Assembly (NCBI RefSeq): GCF_030864355.1
Contig: NC_083397.1
Location: forward strand, 1,612,001 to 1,676,000
DNA: 64,000 bases
Origin: Cutaneotrichosporon cavernicola
Lineage: Eukaryota; Basidiomycota; Tremellomycetes; Trichosporonales; Trichosporonaceae
Direction of reading: 5' to 3'
A program made the translations under genes and the position numbers. The notes below the pieces were generated by a model, which did not search any database, was not told the DNA's origin, and saw only the letters and a list, made by a program, of their open reading frames with translations. Below, piece by piece: positions 45,541 to 56,308 of the stretch (the first letter of the stretch is position 1; each line of letters begins with the position of its first letter).

Positions 45541-48500
45541 TTAGAGGCCAGCAGCCGCGACCTTGTCCGGCACGCTCTGCTTGAGGTGCTCGACGAGGGC
45601 CACGAGCTCGGCGCGCGTCTCGTCGGTAATGTCGTCGGCGTGTGCCGCAGAGAGGTTGAAGGCGAATGCGCGGAGGAGGTGGTCGAGGTGTGCCTCGAGG
45701 GTGGCGGGCTGGTTGCGGAAAAGGGTAAAGATGGCGCTGTAGACGGCCCGGTTCTCGATCGGGTCAAACTGCAGAGGCATGCACGACACCATCATGGGGA
45801 CAATCTGGTCAAGAGGTGCCGCTGCGGGGTTCTTGACAATCATGCGGCCGAGAGCACCAGCAGCGTTGTCACGTGCGTTGAACACAGCAGGAGCAGAGTG
45901 GTCGGGCACCTGGAAGAAGTGACCAAGCACACCGACAAGTGCTGGGTAGTGCTGCGACAGGTCCTGCTCAGAGTTCTGGACGAGGACACCGGCCGCGAAC
46001 GCAGAGTTGGAACGAACGTCGGGCTCCTCGTCTTGCAGGCCGCGCGAGATGACCTCGAGGACCTGGTTGGTGAAGGGGGTGACGCCGCCCTTGAGGCCGA
46101 CAATGACCTCGCCGAGCGAACCAATGGCCATCGAGCGCTCAGAAGAGATGCGCTTGGGCTGGGCGTACTGCGAGATGAGGGGGAGGACGGTGTTGAAGGC
46201 CGGGCCAAAGTCAGAGCCAAGAACAGCGGCCATGGCGCCAAAGACGTCGGCGGCGTTCGAGATGAGCATCGACTCGTACTCGGACGACTCGCCGTCCTCT
46301 CCAACGCCCTCGTCGTCTCCGTCGGGGTCCTGCTGGCAGAACGACTTCTTCTCCAGGATCTCGATGGTGAGCTTGGCAATCTCGTCAAGGCGGCCCTCAA
46401 CAACAGCCGGGCCACACTTCTGCATGGTGTCGGCGAGCTCAGAGCAGAGCAAGATGACGACCGACCTGTAGCGTCAGCTTTAACTCTTGATGAAAAGAAA
46501 ACAAGAGAAAAGGAGGAGTCAGAATAAAGAATAGAGTAGCCTCTTATGCGCTTTGCGCTCGGAGTGAGCTGAGTTATGATTATCATCATTTAGGAGGGAT
46601 GGTGTGAAACAGAAATGTACGCACTTGTCGTCCTCGACCTTCCAGGCGTCGAAGATGTGAGGAAGGATGTGGTCGACGAGCTTCTTGACGTCGGCGTGGA
46701 GGGGCACCTTGATCTCGGCACCGGCAACCCACTCCTGGGGGTTGGAGAGCTCGTACACAGTCTTAATGAACTGGAAGAGCGCACCCATGGCAGCCTTGCG
46801 GATACCCTCGTAGTAGTGCTCGAGGAGGTCGATGAGGACCGTCATGGTCTCCTCGATGAAGGGAAGGAAGGCCGACTTGGTAGCGTTGAAGAGCTCACCA
46901 ATGGTGTCGGCAGCAACCTCCTTCTCGATCGCGATGGCCGAGTTGACACGCGAGAACATCTGGTCAAGGACGTCAAGGTCAACCTCCTCCTCGTCCTCGT
47001 CGTCGCCAACGGTGGCGACGCCCTTGCTCGAGCCGCCCAGGCCCGTGGCAAAGGCCTCGGCAGCGACTCTGGCGGCACCCTCACCACCCTCGGCCTCGTC
47101 AAGGAACTCGTCGGCAGACTCGCTCTGCTGGCACGAAGCAACGAGAGCGGGAACACACTGGGGAAGGTAGACAGCGAACTCGCCCTCGAAGACCTGAGCC
47201 ATGACGCCGAAGAAGATGAACGATGACTCGCGGAGACGAGTGTTGTCGATGGTGAGGGCCTCGAACGACGCCTTCATCATGTTCTCGAAATAAGGCCTGA
47301 AAAGGTCAGCGCCGACAGCCTCGGCAATGGTGCCGATGGTGTCAGTGGCGACGCCACGGAGGTCGCTCTCCTCGTCCGAGCCCGAGAGGCCGATGAAGGG
47401 GACAAGGCGCTGGATGGTCTGCTCAAAGTAGGGGCGGAACTTGTCCTTGGCGGCGTGGGCAGCCGAGCCAATGGCACCGGTAACGGTGATTTTGACAGGG
47501 ATGGGGCCGTTCTCGAGGAGGATCAGAAGACGCTCCATGAGGAGAGGGAGGTAGTTGACGATGTCGTCACCGAGAATCTCGAGATACGAGTCAAGGCAGG
47601 TGCAGGCGTTCTTCTGGGTAGAGGGGTCGACGATGAGGTCGAAGAGGATGGGCACAATGGTGCCGTGGCGGAGAGCGCACTCCTCCGAGAGCCACTCGCA
47701 GAGGCAGCCGAGGGCAATGCACGCCGCCTTACGGACAATGAGCTCCTGGTCCTGGAGACCACCCTCGATGATGGGCCAGAGCTGCTCGACGTGGGGACGA
47801 ATGTACTCGGAGCAGCCCTCAACCGAAACACCGAAGGCCATGAGAGCCGACTTGCGCATCTGGGCGTTGCCGGCCATGTAGACCTGAAGCTGCTGGGAGA
47901 GGACAGGGAAGACCTGCTGGGGAGGCAAGGACTGGGAGAGGGTGTCAAGGCAGCGGAAGGCGAGGCGCGACGGAGAGTCCTCGTCGACGTCCTCGGGGTC
48001 CTCCTCCATACCAATGGGAAGGAGACCCTCAACGATGGGCTTGGCGAGGCCAAGAGCCTGGACCTTGGACTTCTTGTAGCGGATAGTCCAGGCGAGGACG
48101 TTGAGGGCACCGCAGCGCATGGTCTCGTCGACCTCGGCGTTGGCAGCAGCGCCGAGGAAGAACTGGACGAGCTCACCGACGTGCTTGGACACGAGAGGCG
48201 CGTCAAGGATGAGGAGGGTCTCAAAGACGTCAAAGCCGTGGCGGACGGCCTCGTCGTCATCGTCCTTGATGGCCTGCTCGAGGACCTTGAGCATGGGGAC
48301 GATGAGCTCCTGGAACGCCTTGACGTCGTGCTTCTCGTCGGGCGTGATGTTCTCGGCCACCTTCGCGAGGGCGCGGACGGTGGTCATGCGAACATCGCCA
48401 GACTGGGGGTCGTGGAGCGTCTTGGAGAAGATGTCAAAGAGGGCGGGGAGCTGCTCGGGCATGGACTCGAGAACAGTGTCAAGGAGGGCGAAGAGAACAA

Positions 48501-49235
48501 AGATGCCGGTCTCACGGTGGAGCTGGTCAGCAGACTGGACGGCCTGGTACAACCCCGGCACGAGGTCGGGCCACTGTGGGGGCTGAACCGAGAGCTCGTT
48601 CTCGGCAATGGCGGCAACGGTCTGGGCAAGGGCGTGGCGCACAATGCGGCTAAATGTCAGCACAAGTTCACTAGCAGAGCCCGCGCCCGTCAAGAGCGAA
48701 TTATGGCGACTTACGTAGGCTCCTGGGTGAGGCGGGCGAGCATGTTGGCTTTGATCTGGCCGCGGACAGGCTCGGGGCATGCGCTCCAGAGCTTGCCGTT
48801 GCCGGTGTTCACCCTCTTGCGGAGCTCGACAGCGGCGAGCTGACGGATCTGTGCGCGTTAGCATCCCTGTCCTGTTCACGATCACAGTCAACCGCAGCTC
48901 GTGCGAGCCCTGATGGTCCGCGCGTTGCGTGACGCTCGAAAGAATTTCCGGACGCTACGCCGACACTCACCGCCTGATTCTGGCTGCTGGCAGCAATCTC
49001 ATAGAGGGCGGGGATGCACTCGGCGTTCTTGTAGTACTGAGTGTTGAGCTGGGTCGTCGCCTGCTGGTTAGCTCCAGTCCCCGTCCCCGAGTTGCGAGTT
49101 GGCGACATACCTGCTTGATCACGTTCGTGTCAGGCGCGATGGTGCCCTCAAGGAGCTGGTGGAGATTTTGAACGAATGCGGGCTGGTGTGAGCTGCGTGC
49201 ATAGCACGGTAGTGAACTAGGCTACTCACGTCCAT
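45541..49235 (-). CDS. KAP123: Importin beta family karyopherin, Kap123/importin-4 type
   Basis: This nuclear import receptor carries ribosomal proteins and histones. Exons are 49235-49230 (6 nt), 49182-49111, 49060-48971, 48848-48715, 48649-46625 and 46465-45541, giving 1083 residues (yeast 1113). It is built of HEAT repeats throughout. The N-terminal repeats (L-L-E-G-T-I-A-P-D-T, Q-A-T-T-Q-L-N, Q-L-A-A-V-E-L-R-K-R-V) bind Ran. Later blocks such as A-L-M-A-F-G-V-S-V-E-G-C-S and the acidic loop D-D-E-D-E-E-E-V-D-L-D are typical of Kap123. The first coding exon holds only the codons for M-D. The acceptor of exon 3 is a tandem CAGCAG, so an extra Gln is possible. Confidence 0.93.
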
Positions 49236-49784
49236 GTTGGAGTCCTCGCGTATTGATGGACCCACTGGGAATGAAAGAAAGTGTTGATGTGGAAGGATGA
49301 GAGATGAGATGTCTGGTCTTGCCAAAAAAGTTGAAGAAAGAGGGGGGGAGGGTGCGTGCGGTGGGAGAAGTGGCGGCTGTACCGCGCTTACGGCTGAACC
49401 TTCCCTTCCACCCAAAGACCCAGCACTCAAAAGACTTGCACAGACCTTGTAACACAGGTCCACCCAATGGCCTCAGGCACAGACTATTCACCCCTAATAG
49501 TCCCTAATATACGCCACCCAGGCTTGTAACCTCCACTTCTTGATCAAGTGATACGATAATTTCTGTGGGTTGGAAAATTCACGGACCACCCTTTCCAAAA
49601 TTCTTACACACGCCGTCATTCCCACCTATTTGACAACTCATTTCCCACATGGCAAGATATTGACACGGGCGCCGCGCCATCTCCGGATCTCTCAGCGCAA
49701 TGACGAGCTCCCAGCCCGCTAATGAAGCGTCAGGCATCAACTCGCGGTTCGTATCGCCACTCCACCGACCAGAGCTGAGGCGCT
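49236..49784. promoter_or_regulatory. Divergent intergenic region, KAP123 / APS3
   Basis: This 549-bp region between divergent genes contains a purine run near 49330-49350 and no gene. Confidence 0.5.
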
Positions 49785-50433
49785 ATGATCCGCGCCGTCC
49801 TCATCTTCAATACGCACGGTGCGCCCTCTCCTTGCCGAGCTGACAGAAGGCAAGGCGCGCCTGTCCAAGTTCTACGCGCCCGTCTCAGTCGTGCAGCAGC
49901 AGGCACTCATCTCGCAGATCTTTAGTCTTATCTCGGACCGCCCTGCTGGCGTGTGCAACTTTCTCGACGCGCCCGAGCTCGTCTTCCCCTCCCCATCTGC
50001 GTCGGGCAAGGAGGGCGACGACACCCGCGTGATTTACCGCCACTACGCCACCCTGTACTTTGTCTTCGTCGTGGACGGGGCAGAGAGCGAGCTCGGCATT
50101 CTCGACTTGATCCAGGTGTTTGTCGAGAGCTTGGATCGGGCGTTTGAGAACGTGTGTGAACTCGACCTCATCTTCCACTTTGACGATGTGCAGTATGTCC
50201 TCAACGAGATTATCCAGGGTGGCCTCGTATTGGAGACCAACATTAGCGAAATCAACCTCTGCAGTGAGTATCTTATCAGAGGTATGCTGACGAAAGCACA
50301 AGCGGCGCAGCGAAACCGCAAGGCGAGTGCTGCAAGCACCAACCCCCTCATGCCATCCATGCTCGTAACGCCTGGCAGTCGCGCGCGCGCAGCCGAGGGA
50401 CCACGACGGTGGCTCTCTTCCATCGGTGTGTAG
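49785..50433 (+). CDS. APS3: AP-3 adaptor complex small (sigma) subunit
   Basis: This is the small chain of the AP-3 coat, which sorts cargo from Golgi/endosome to vacuole. Exons are 49785-49818, 49850-50263 and 50297-50433, giving 194 residues. It opens with M-I-R-A-V-L-I-F-N-T-H-G-K-A-R-L-S-K-F-Y, the sigma-3 signature. It continues with Y-R-H-Y-A-T-L-Y-F-V-F-V-V-D, S-E-L-G-I-L-D-L-I-Q-V-F-V-E and H-F-D-D-V-Q-Y-V-L-N-E-I-I-Q-G-G. The first intron is only 31 nt (49819-49849), near the minimum. It ends in a tandem CAGAAG, of which the second AG gives the canonical H-G-K. The third-exon start could also be six bases later (50303). The C-terminal 45 residues are disordered and family-specific. 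Confidence 0.92.
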
Positions 50434-50513
50434 ATTAGACTCGCGGCTCTTCACTGTATACTATTCTATGACATGACATGATACGGATGCGGACACTGTT
50501 GCTACATGGATTG

Positions 50514-51719
50514 TTAGATGGCTTCACCGTTCGGCCTCCCGTTCCCGTTGGCCTGTCCCTCGACCTTGAACCTGCGCGTGTAGGTTTCGCCGCTAGTTGT
50601 TGTTGTCTGGGGTCAGCTCTGCTAACCATCCTTTCTTACGTTGATCAGCCGTGCGAGTTCCCTCTCGATGACTCCCTGCTGGCAGAACACGATATACTGA
50701 TGAATTGCACCTACAGTCAGTGGGCGCAATTCCTCGGCTCACCTCTCGCATTAGCTTCCTCTGTACCGTATTCCCTGCTGCTCGACTCTACCGACTCCCT
50801 CCAGGGGATGTCGAGTCCGAACCGTCCTGCGAGCTCGGTGGCCGCAGCGGCCGCCTCGTCCAATCGCATCTCCTCGACCACTGCAAGGATGAGAGTGAAC
50901 ACGGCGAAGGCACTGTATTCCGGCCTATACAGCACAGGAAGCGGGGCGAGGTATCCCTCGTTGAGCATAACCCACCCGAGCTCGTTGATGACCTCTTCGG
51001 TAGCGCGACGTTTCCTCACCCCGTTGGCCAGCTCCCCCTCCTCGTTGGCCCACAGGTGGTCAATGCCGCGAACTGCGGCGCGGAGGATCGGCCACGGCTG
51101 ATCAACAGCAAAGTCAAAGCATAGCGCCTCGACAACAACCTCCTCGGTCGCGAGGATCTCCTTCTCCCACCGTCGGTACTCGAGCGGTTGAGGCTGCCGT
51201 CAGAAGATTCTGGTCCGTACTCACATTCACATCATCGTTGCTGGAGGGCTCCCATAGCGGTGCTCCGGGCTCGAACTTGGTGAGTGTGGCATTAATGATG
51301 TGTCGCAGCTTGAGTGGCGCCTCCTCGACTTTGGAGGCGAGAAAGAGGATTATCGGAGCCACAGACTTGGGTCAGCACCGAAAGTCGCCACCGTACCTGT
51401 GGAGAGAAGTCACTGAGTGAGCGGCGCATATAGAAGCGGTGGACGAGGATGGCAGCGAGGGTCAATACGGCCTTGCCTGCCGTTGCCTCGGGATCTGTGT
51501 CGTGTAATTTTCTGCTGTCAGAAGGACCCCGCAGATAACCTACCCAGCTACTCTCAGCCACAACGACCGCATAAACAAGATGGCCTGCCTGCGCGACTCA
51601 AGCTCCTGTTCGAGGGTAAAGCCTGCATCTCTAGAAGGTGTCTTTTCCAGAGCGTGAGATTCGAATATCCACTGTGATTCCCCTTGGCGTAAAGGCCGCA
51701 TGCGTTTGTGGACGGTCAT
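50514..51719 (-). CDS. Cyclin of the K/T/Ctk2 group
   Basis: This is probably the cyclin partner of a transcriptional CDK (Cdk9/Cdk12/Ctk1 type) that phosphorylates the RNA polymerase II C-terminal domain. Exons are 51719-51544, 51511-51397, 51365-51225, 51193-50743, 50710-50640 and 50606-50514, giving 348 residues. The N-terminal helix Q-W-I-F-E-S-H-A-L-E-K-T-P-S resembles cyclin K/T (W-x-F-x3-E-L-x-x-T-P-S). The cyclin box has F-Y-M-R-R-S-L-S-D-F, then I-I-L-F-L-A-S-K-V-E-E-A-P-L-K-L. A second box follows (L-G-W-V-M-L-N-E-G-Y). The exact member is undecided: Ctk2, Pch1 or cyclin K would all fit. The 3' end was placed by following phase through two short exons. Confidence 0.82.
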
Positions 51720-52051
51720 GGTGAGAGTGATGATGAAAGATGAGAGATGAGAGATGAATCTCTCTCGACTCGGCGCGAATGTTGTTGGCTCGAGACTTGG
51801 CAAGTGGAGGTCCCCCATCCACTACCGGTCGATTTACACGTGTAGTTTATTCGCAGAATCATTGGTAAAAATGTTGGGTGATTATCAGAGCCGAGCGGGC
51901 CGGACATTGATTACAGCTCCGAGATCAATTAGGAAATAGTCAAGCAAGCTCAAACTACTCAGACAAGCACGAGTCGATCACCCTGGAAAGAATCGACTCA
52001 GCGCGTGTGCATCAACCATCTACATTGCATCGCTCTCCTTCACCATCGTCT
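51720..52051. promoter_or_regulatory. Bidirectional promoter, cyclin / GRS1
   Basis: This is a 332-bp divergent gap. It is more AT-rich than the flanking coding DNA and holds no gene. Confidence 0.55.
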
Positions 52052-54324
52052 ATGGCCATAAGCCGTCTCCACAACAGCTCTTGGACAAGAACGCTCTCTC
52101 CGCTCCTTGCGACCCTCACAAAACCCCTCTACCGTCCCTACTCTACCCCCGTTTACGCCGAAGCCACCTCCGCCATGGCCCCCGCACAAGTCGTCAACCG
52201 GACGGCGCACGCCTTTGACAAGACCAACCTCGACGCTGTCCTCGCGCGCCGCTTCTTCTATGCGCCCGCGTTTGAGATCTACGGCGGCGTCGCTGGTCTG
52301 TACGACTATGGACCGACTGGCTCGTCGCTCCAAGCCAACATCCTCGACGCATGGCGTAAGCACTACATCATCGAGGAGGACATGCTCGAGCTCGACACGA
52401 CGATCCTGACTCTGTCCGAGGTTCTCAAGACTTCGGGCCACGTTGACAAGTGAGATTTGCTTTGGACTTACATTGCTGACGTCAGGTTCACGGACTGGAT
52501 GGTCAAGGACGTCAAGAACGGCGAGATCTACCGTGCTGACCACCTCGTCGAGGCCGTCATCGAGAGCCGCCTCAAGGGTGACAAGGAGGCGCGCGGCGTC
52601 AAAGAAGACCCCGAGGCTGCCAAGGAGGAGGACGAGAAGAAGAAGAAGAAGAAGTCCAAGGTTAAGAGCACGGCCGTCAAGCTCGACGACGAGGTCGTTA
52701 TCGAGTACGAAACCGTGCTCGCTCAGATCGACAACTACACCGGCGACGACCTCCACGCGTTGATCAAGAAGTACAACATTACAAACCCCACCACTGGCAA
52801 CGACCTCTCCGTGCCCGTCGAGTTCAACCTCATGTTCGAGTCCAACATTGGCCCCACTGGCCACATCAAGGGCTACCTCCGGCCCGAGACTGCGCAGGGC
52901 CACTTTGTCAACTTTGCGCGCCTGCTCGAGTTTAACAACGGCCGTGTGCCATTTGCGTCTGCGCAGATCGGCAAGTCGTTCCGTAACGAAATCTCGCCCC
53001 GCCAGGGCCTGCTCCGTGTGCGCGAGTTTACCATGGCCGAGATTGAGCACTTTGTCGACCCCGCAGACAAGAACCACGTCCGCTTCAACGAGGTCAAGGA
53101 CATTGTCCTCGCGCTCCTTCCCAAGGACGTGCAGATGGAGGGCAAGACGGACATTACGCACATGACCGTTGGCGACGCGGTCGGCAAGGGCATTGTTGAC
53201 AACGAGACCCTCGGCTACTTCCTTGCGCGGACGCAGCTCTTCCTCACCAAGATTGGTATCGACCCTAAGCGCATGCGCCTCAGGCAGCACATGGGCAACG
53301 AGATGGCCCACTACGCCACCGACTGCTGGGACTTTGAGATTCAGTCGTCACACGGCTGGATCGAGTGTGTCGGCTGCGCCGACCGTTCGGCGTACGACCT
53401 GTCGGTCCACCAGGCCCGCACCAAGCAGCCCCTCCGTGTGCAGCAGCGCCTTGATCAGCCCATCACTGTTGAGAAGCTCGAGTGCACTTTCGACGCCAAG
53501 AAGTTTGGCATGACCTTTAAGAAGGACGCCGGTACCATCAAGGACACTCTCCTCGCCTCGGACAAGGAGCGCCTCCAGTGCGTCAAGGACGAGCTCGAAA
53601 AGGACGGCAAGAGCAAGGTCAAGTGCTCTGACGGTAAGACTTACGAGATCACCGCGGACCTTGTCCAGATCAACCCCAAGACGGTTGTCGAGCACGTCCG
53701 CGAGTTTGTCCCCAACGTCATTGAGCCGTCGTTCGGCATCGGCCGTATCCTCTACTCGCTTCTTGAGCACTCGTACTGGGCTCGTGAGCAGGACAAGGCT
53801 CGTGGCGTCCTCTCATTCCCCGTCATCGTCGCGCCCATCAAGGTACTCATCGTCGCCATCTCAAACGACCCCAAGCTCACCGCGGTGATCCACGACCTCA
53901 GTGAGTCGCCACTTGGTTATAGTACTAACATCAGCCCGCAAGCTGCGCAAGTTTGGCATTGCGTCGCGTGTTGACGACTCTGGCGCGTCCATCGGCAAGA
54001 AGTACGCGCGTAACGACGAGCTTGGCACGCCGTTTGGCTGCACGGTTGACTTTGCCAGTATGTCTACAGTTTGGCCCAGGTTATGGGCACGGTGTGGCAT
54101 CTGCCCGTCGTGCCTCGGGTCTTTTGTGTCGTTGCTTTGAAACTGACGGATCAGCCCTCCAGAACGGCACGATCACGCTCCGCGAGCGTGACACGACGTC
54201 GCAGCTTATTGGTAAGATTGACGATGTGATTGCGGTCGTCGACGAGCTCGTCAAGGGCACGCTCGACTGGGACAGCGCAAGCAAGAAGCTCGAGGTATAC
54301 AGCGGTGTCCAGGATGTCGAGTAG
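52052..54324 (+). CDS. GRS1: Glycyl-tRNA synthetase, cytosolic and mitochondrial
   Basis: This class II synthetase charges tRNA-Gly. Exons are 52052-52449, 52486-53900, 53935-54057 and 54155-54324, giving 701 residues. Motif 1 is at G-L-Y-D-Y-G-P-T-G, motif 2 at F-R-N-E-I-S-P-R-Q-G-L-L-R-V-R-E-F and motif 3 at E-P-S-F-G-I-G-R-I. The anticodon-binding domain is C-terminal. A Lys-rich insertion (K-K-K-K-K-K) follows exon 1. Residues 1-41 are basic and hydroxylated, typical of a mitochondrial presequence. The ATG at 52175 (codon 42, M-A-P-A-Q-V-V) would give the cytosolic form, so dual targeting from one gene is likely, as in yeast GRS1. Confidence 0.96.
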
Positions 54325-55501
54325 ATTTTTTGCTCTCAGTAGAATCGAGAGAAAAGGCGATATTCAAGCCGACACGGCACGTACGGCTCGCCATGCATGC
54401 TGCGTAACCATGTAACCAACTATGAGACGCTACGGTTGAAAGTTGGACAAGGTTTGATTCGTGCATTGTGATTGCGTTTTGTTGCTTTCCGAGTTCGGAG
54501 CCCGGTTGCTGTACTATGCAATGTTGCCCGGAGCCCGGAGCCGGAGCAAATAGCAATAACAATCAAAAATCAGCAATCGCAGGCACTGGCCAAGACGAGA
54601 AACCACGCTATGCTACGGCTACTTTGTGCCTCGATGGCCACGGCTCGAACGTGTCACTTTGTCACCTGGCACGCTGGCACCGTGCCATCGGACACTAAGC
54701 AGCCTTCTGTAACTCTGCGCGGTTGTGCAGTTGGTCGCCATGAACATACTGTACGACTACGGCAATCACACGAACCTCACGAAGGGCCCGCAACCTTCAC
54801 GAGCCGCGCCAGTTGTGGAATCCGACAAGGACGGAGCCAGGCACTCGTTCCGACCTCCGCGGTATTCGGGTGCGTATCCTCGTCCTCTTCCTCCCCCCCC
54901 CCCGTTAAGTACTTGCTGGCCGCCTGACCACTTGCCGCTTGCCGCTTAAGCCCCTTGTCCATTCAGTCGCTGTTCAGGCAGAGGCAGGAGCATATTGTAT
55001 TATAGAGTACAGTGTTTGGGTTTCACTTGAGCACGTTAGACGATGGGCTGAAACGCAGCTGAAACGTACAAAAAGAACGCAGTGCTTATTGTGCCTTGCT
55101 CTTGCATCCGAGTGAGACGAGTGGTGCCTCGGCTATTGTGGAATTAACTGTGATTTGCTCCGTTGGGTTATAGGTGATCGGAACTGTTGGGACCCGTTGG
55201 AAGCTCTGAGGCTTGACATCTTTAGCTATAGTATTTATTGACTTGGCTGTGCCAACACAACCGTATCCGCAGTAATCGACTTGGACGCACATGCACATGT
55301 ACCACGCGGTCCCGACTGCGGGTATGAGCTACGAGTGCCATTCTGGGTCTATGAGTGCTATTCCCGGCTTTAAGTAGAGAGGGGGGGGGGAATGGGGGGC
55401 TGGATTATGGTCCCAAGTTCTCACAGGTGCCGGCAGAGTTAAACTTCTCTCTCTTGGCTGGGAGGGGGGGTTGTTACTTTTTGAATGGGTGCTTGTTAAC
55501 C

Positions 55502-55648
55502 TTGTGCCCTATCACTCTAGATCCAACATAAAAAAGGTTACCCTCCTAGTATACCATATACCCTAGCTTTCTCCCTGAGTAGGGTATACTCGAATCCAAC
55601 TGATTAACCCCTGATTCATAGCTAGAAAAAACAAGGTACAGGGCACAA
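55502..55648. repeat. MITE-like block with nested inverted repeats
   Basis: TTGTGCCCT (55502-55510) and its reverse complement AGGGCACAA (55640-55648) bound a 147-bp block. Near its middle a second perfect pair, TATACCCTA (55557-55565) and TAGGGTATA (55580-55588), can form a 9-bp stem with a 14-nt loop. I see no clear target-site duplication. It could be a small non-autonomous transposon remnant or a structured regulatory site. Confidence 0.5.
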
Positions 55649-55655
55649 TTCAGCT

Positions 55656-55669
55656 CGTTGACGTCAACG
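55656..55669. promoter_or_regulatory. Perfect 14-bp palindrome with a CRE/ATF (TGACGTCA) core
   Basis: CGTTGACGTCAACG equals its own reverse complement and contains the full bZIP site TGACGTCA (55659-55666). It lies 3.3 kb upstream of the WOPR start codon. Binding by an ATF/CREB-type factor is inferred from the motif only. Confidence 0.6.
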
Positions 55670-56273
55670 TTTTCTTAATAACTAGTGATGTTCATGGCCT
55701 ATTCTCGTCTTTGGACTGCCGGCACGTACACAATCCTGTCTGCCACCTGTACTGTACACTGTCACAAAGCTATGCCCAACCTCACACCTCACGATTAGAG
55801 GATGAGTATACGCCCAGAACGTGCGCATGTTACCATTCTGCAATAACATACACGGTCCGTGCTATTCGGCCTCGGGCATTGATCGGGAGCCGGTTTGGCC
55901 GTGTTGCTTCATTTCTTCCTGTTTTTAGTAATGATCATGGTATATGCGACATCTGCAACATCTGTGACAGTGACGTAGAGTTGCAACTGTGACATCTAAT
56001 GACCGTGCACGAGGTCCGGGTCGCATTTAGGATGTTTAGTATGTATAGGGCAAAGGGCTAATCCCGACACCGACCACCGACCATTCCATCCGCCATCTGC
56101 CTTACCCCTATCCTATCCCTATCCCGATCCCTTATCCCTTATCCCTATCCTTCCAAATCCAGCTGACCCGCTGTTTACCCAACTTGAAGCAACGCGTTTG
56201 CGCGTATTGCTAAGATCTGGACTCACGAGACAGACTGACGTACATTGCCCGCTCATCCATATGATAAACCGCT

Positions 56274-56308
56274 CCCGGCTGTCCCGGCTGTCCCGGCTGT
56301 CCCGGCTC
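56274..56308. repeat. 9-bp tandem repeat, four copies
   Basis: CCCGGCTGT starts at 56274, 56283, 56292 and 56301; the last copy is incomplete. It lies in the WOPR upstream region. Confidence 0.85.

Noticed and set aside
45214..46527. 437-codon plus-strand frame opposite the KAP123 C-terminus
   Set aside because: It overlaps a conserved gene on the other strand and has no family features.
47455..48843. 462-codon plus-strand frame opposite KAP123
   Set aside because: It is an antisense shadow of a conserved HEAT-repeat gene, with no domain and no splice logic of its own.
52040..53311. 423-codon minus-strand frame opposite GRS1
   Set aside because: It is an antisense shadow of highly conserved synthetase sequence.
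56101..56152. TATCCC/CCCTA-like repeats resembling interstitial telomere sequence
   Set aside because: The units vary (TATCCC, CGATCCC, CTTATCCC) and do not match one telomere repeat. It is probably a simple pyrimidine-rich repeat.
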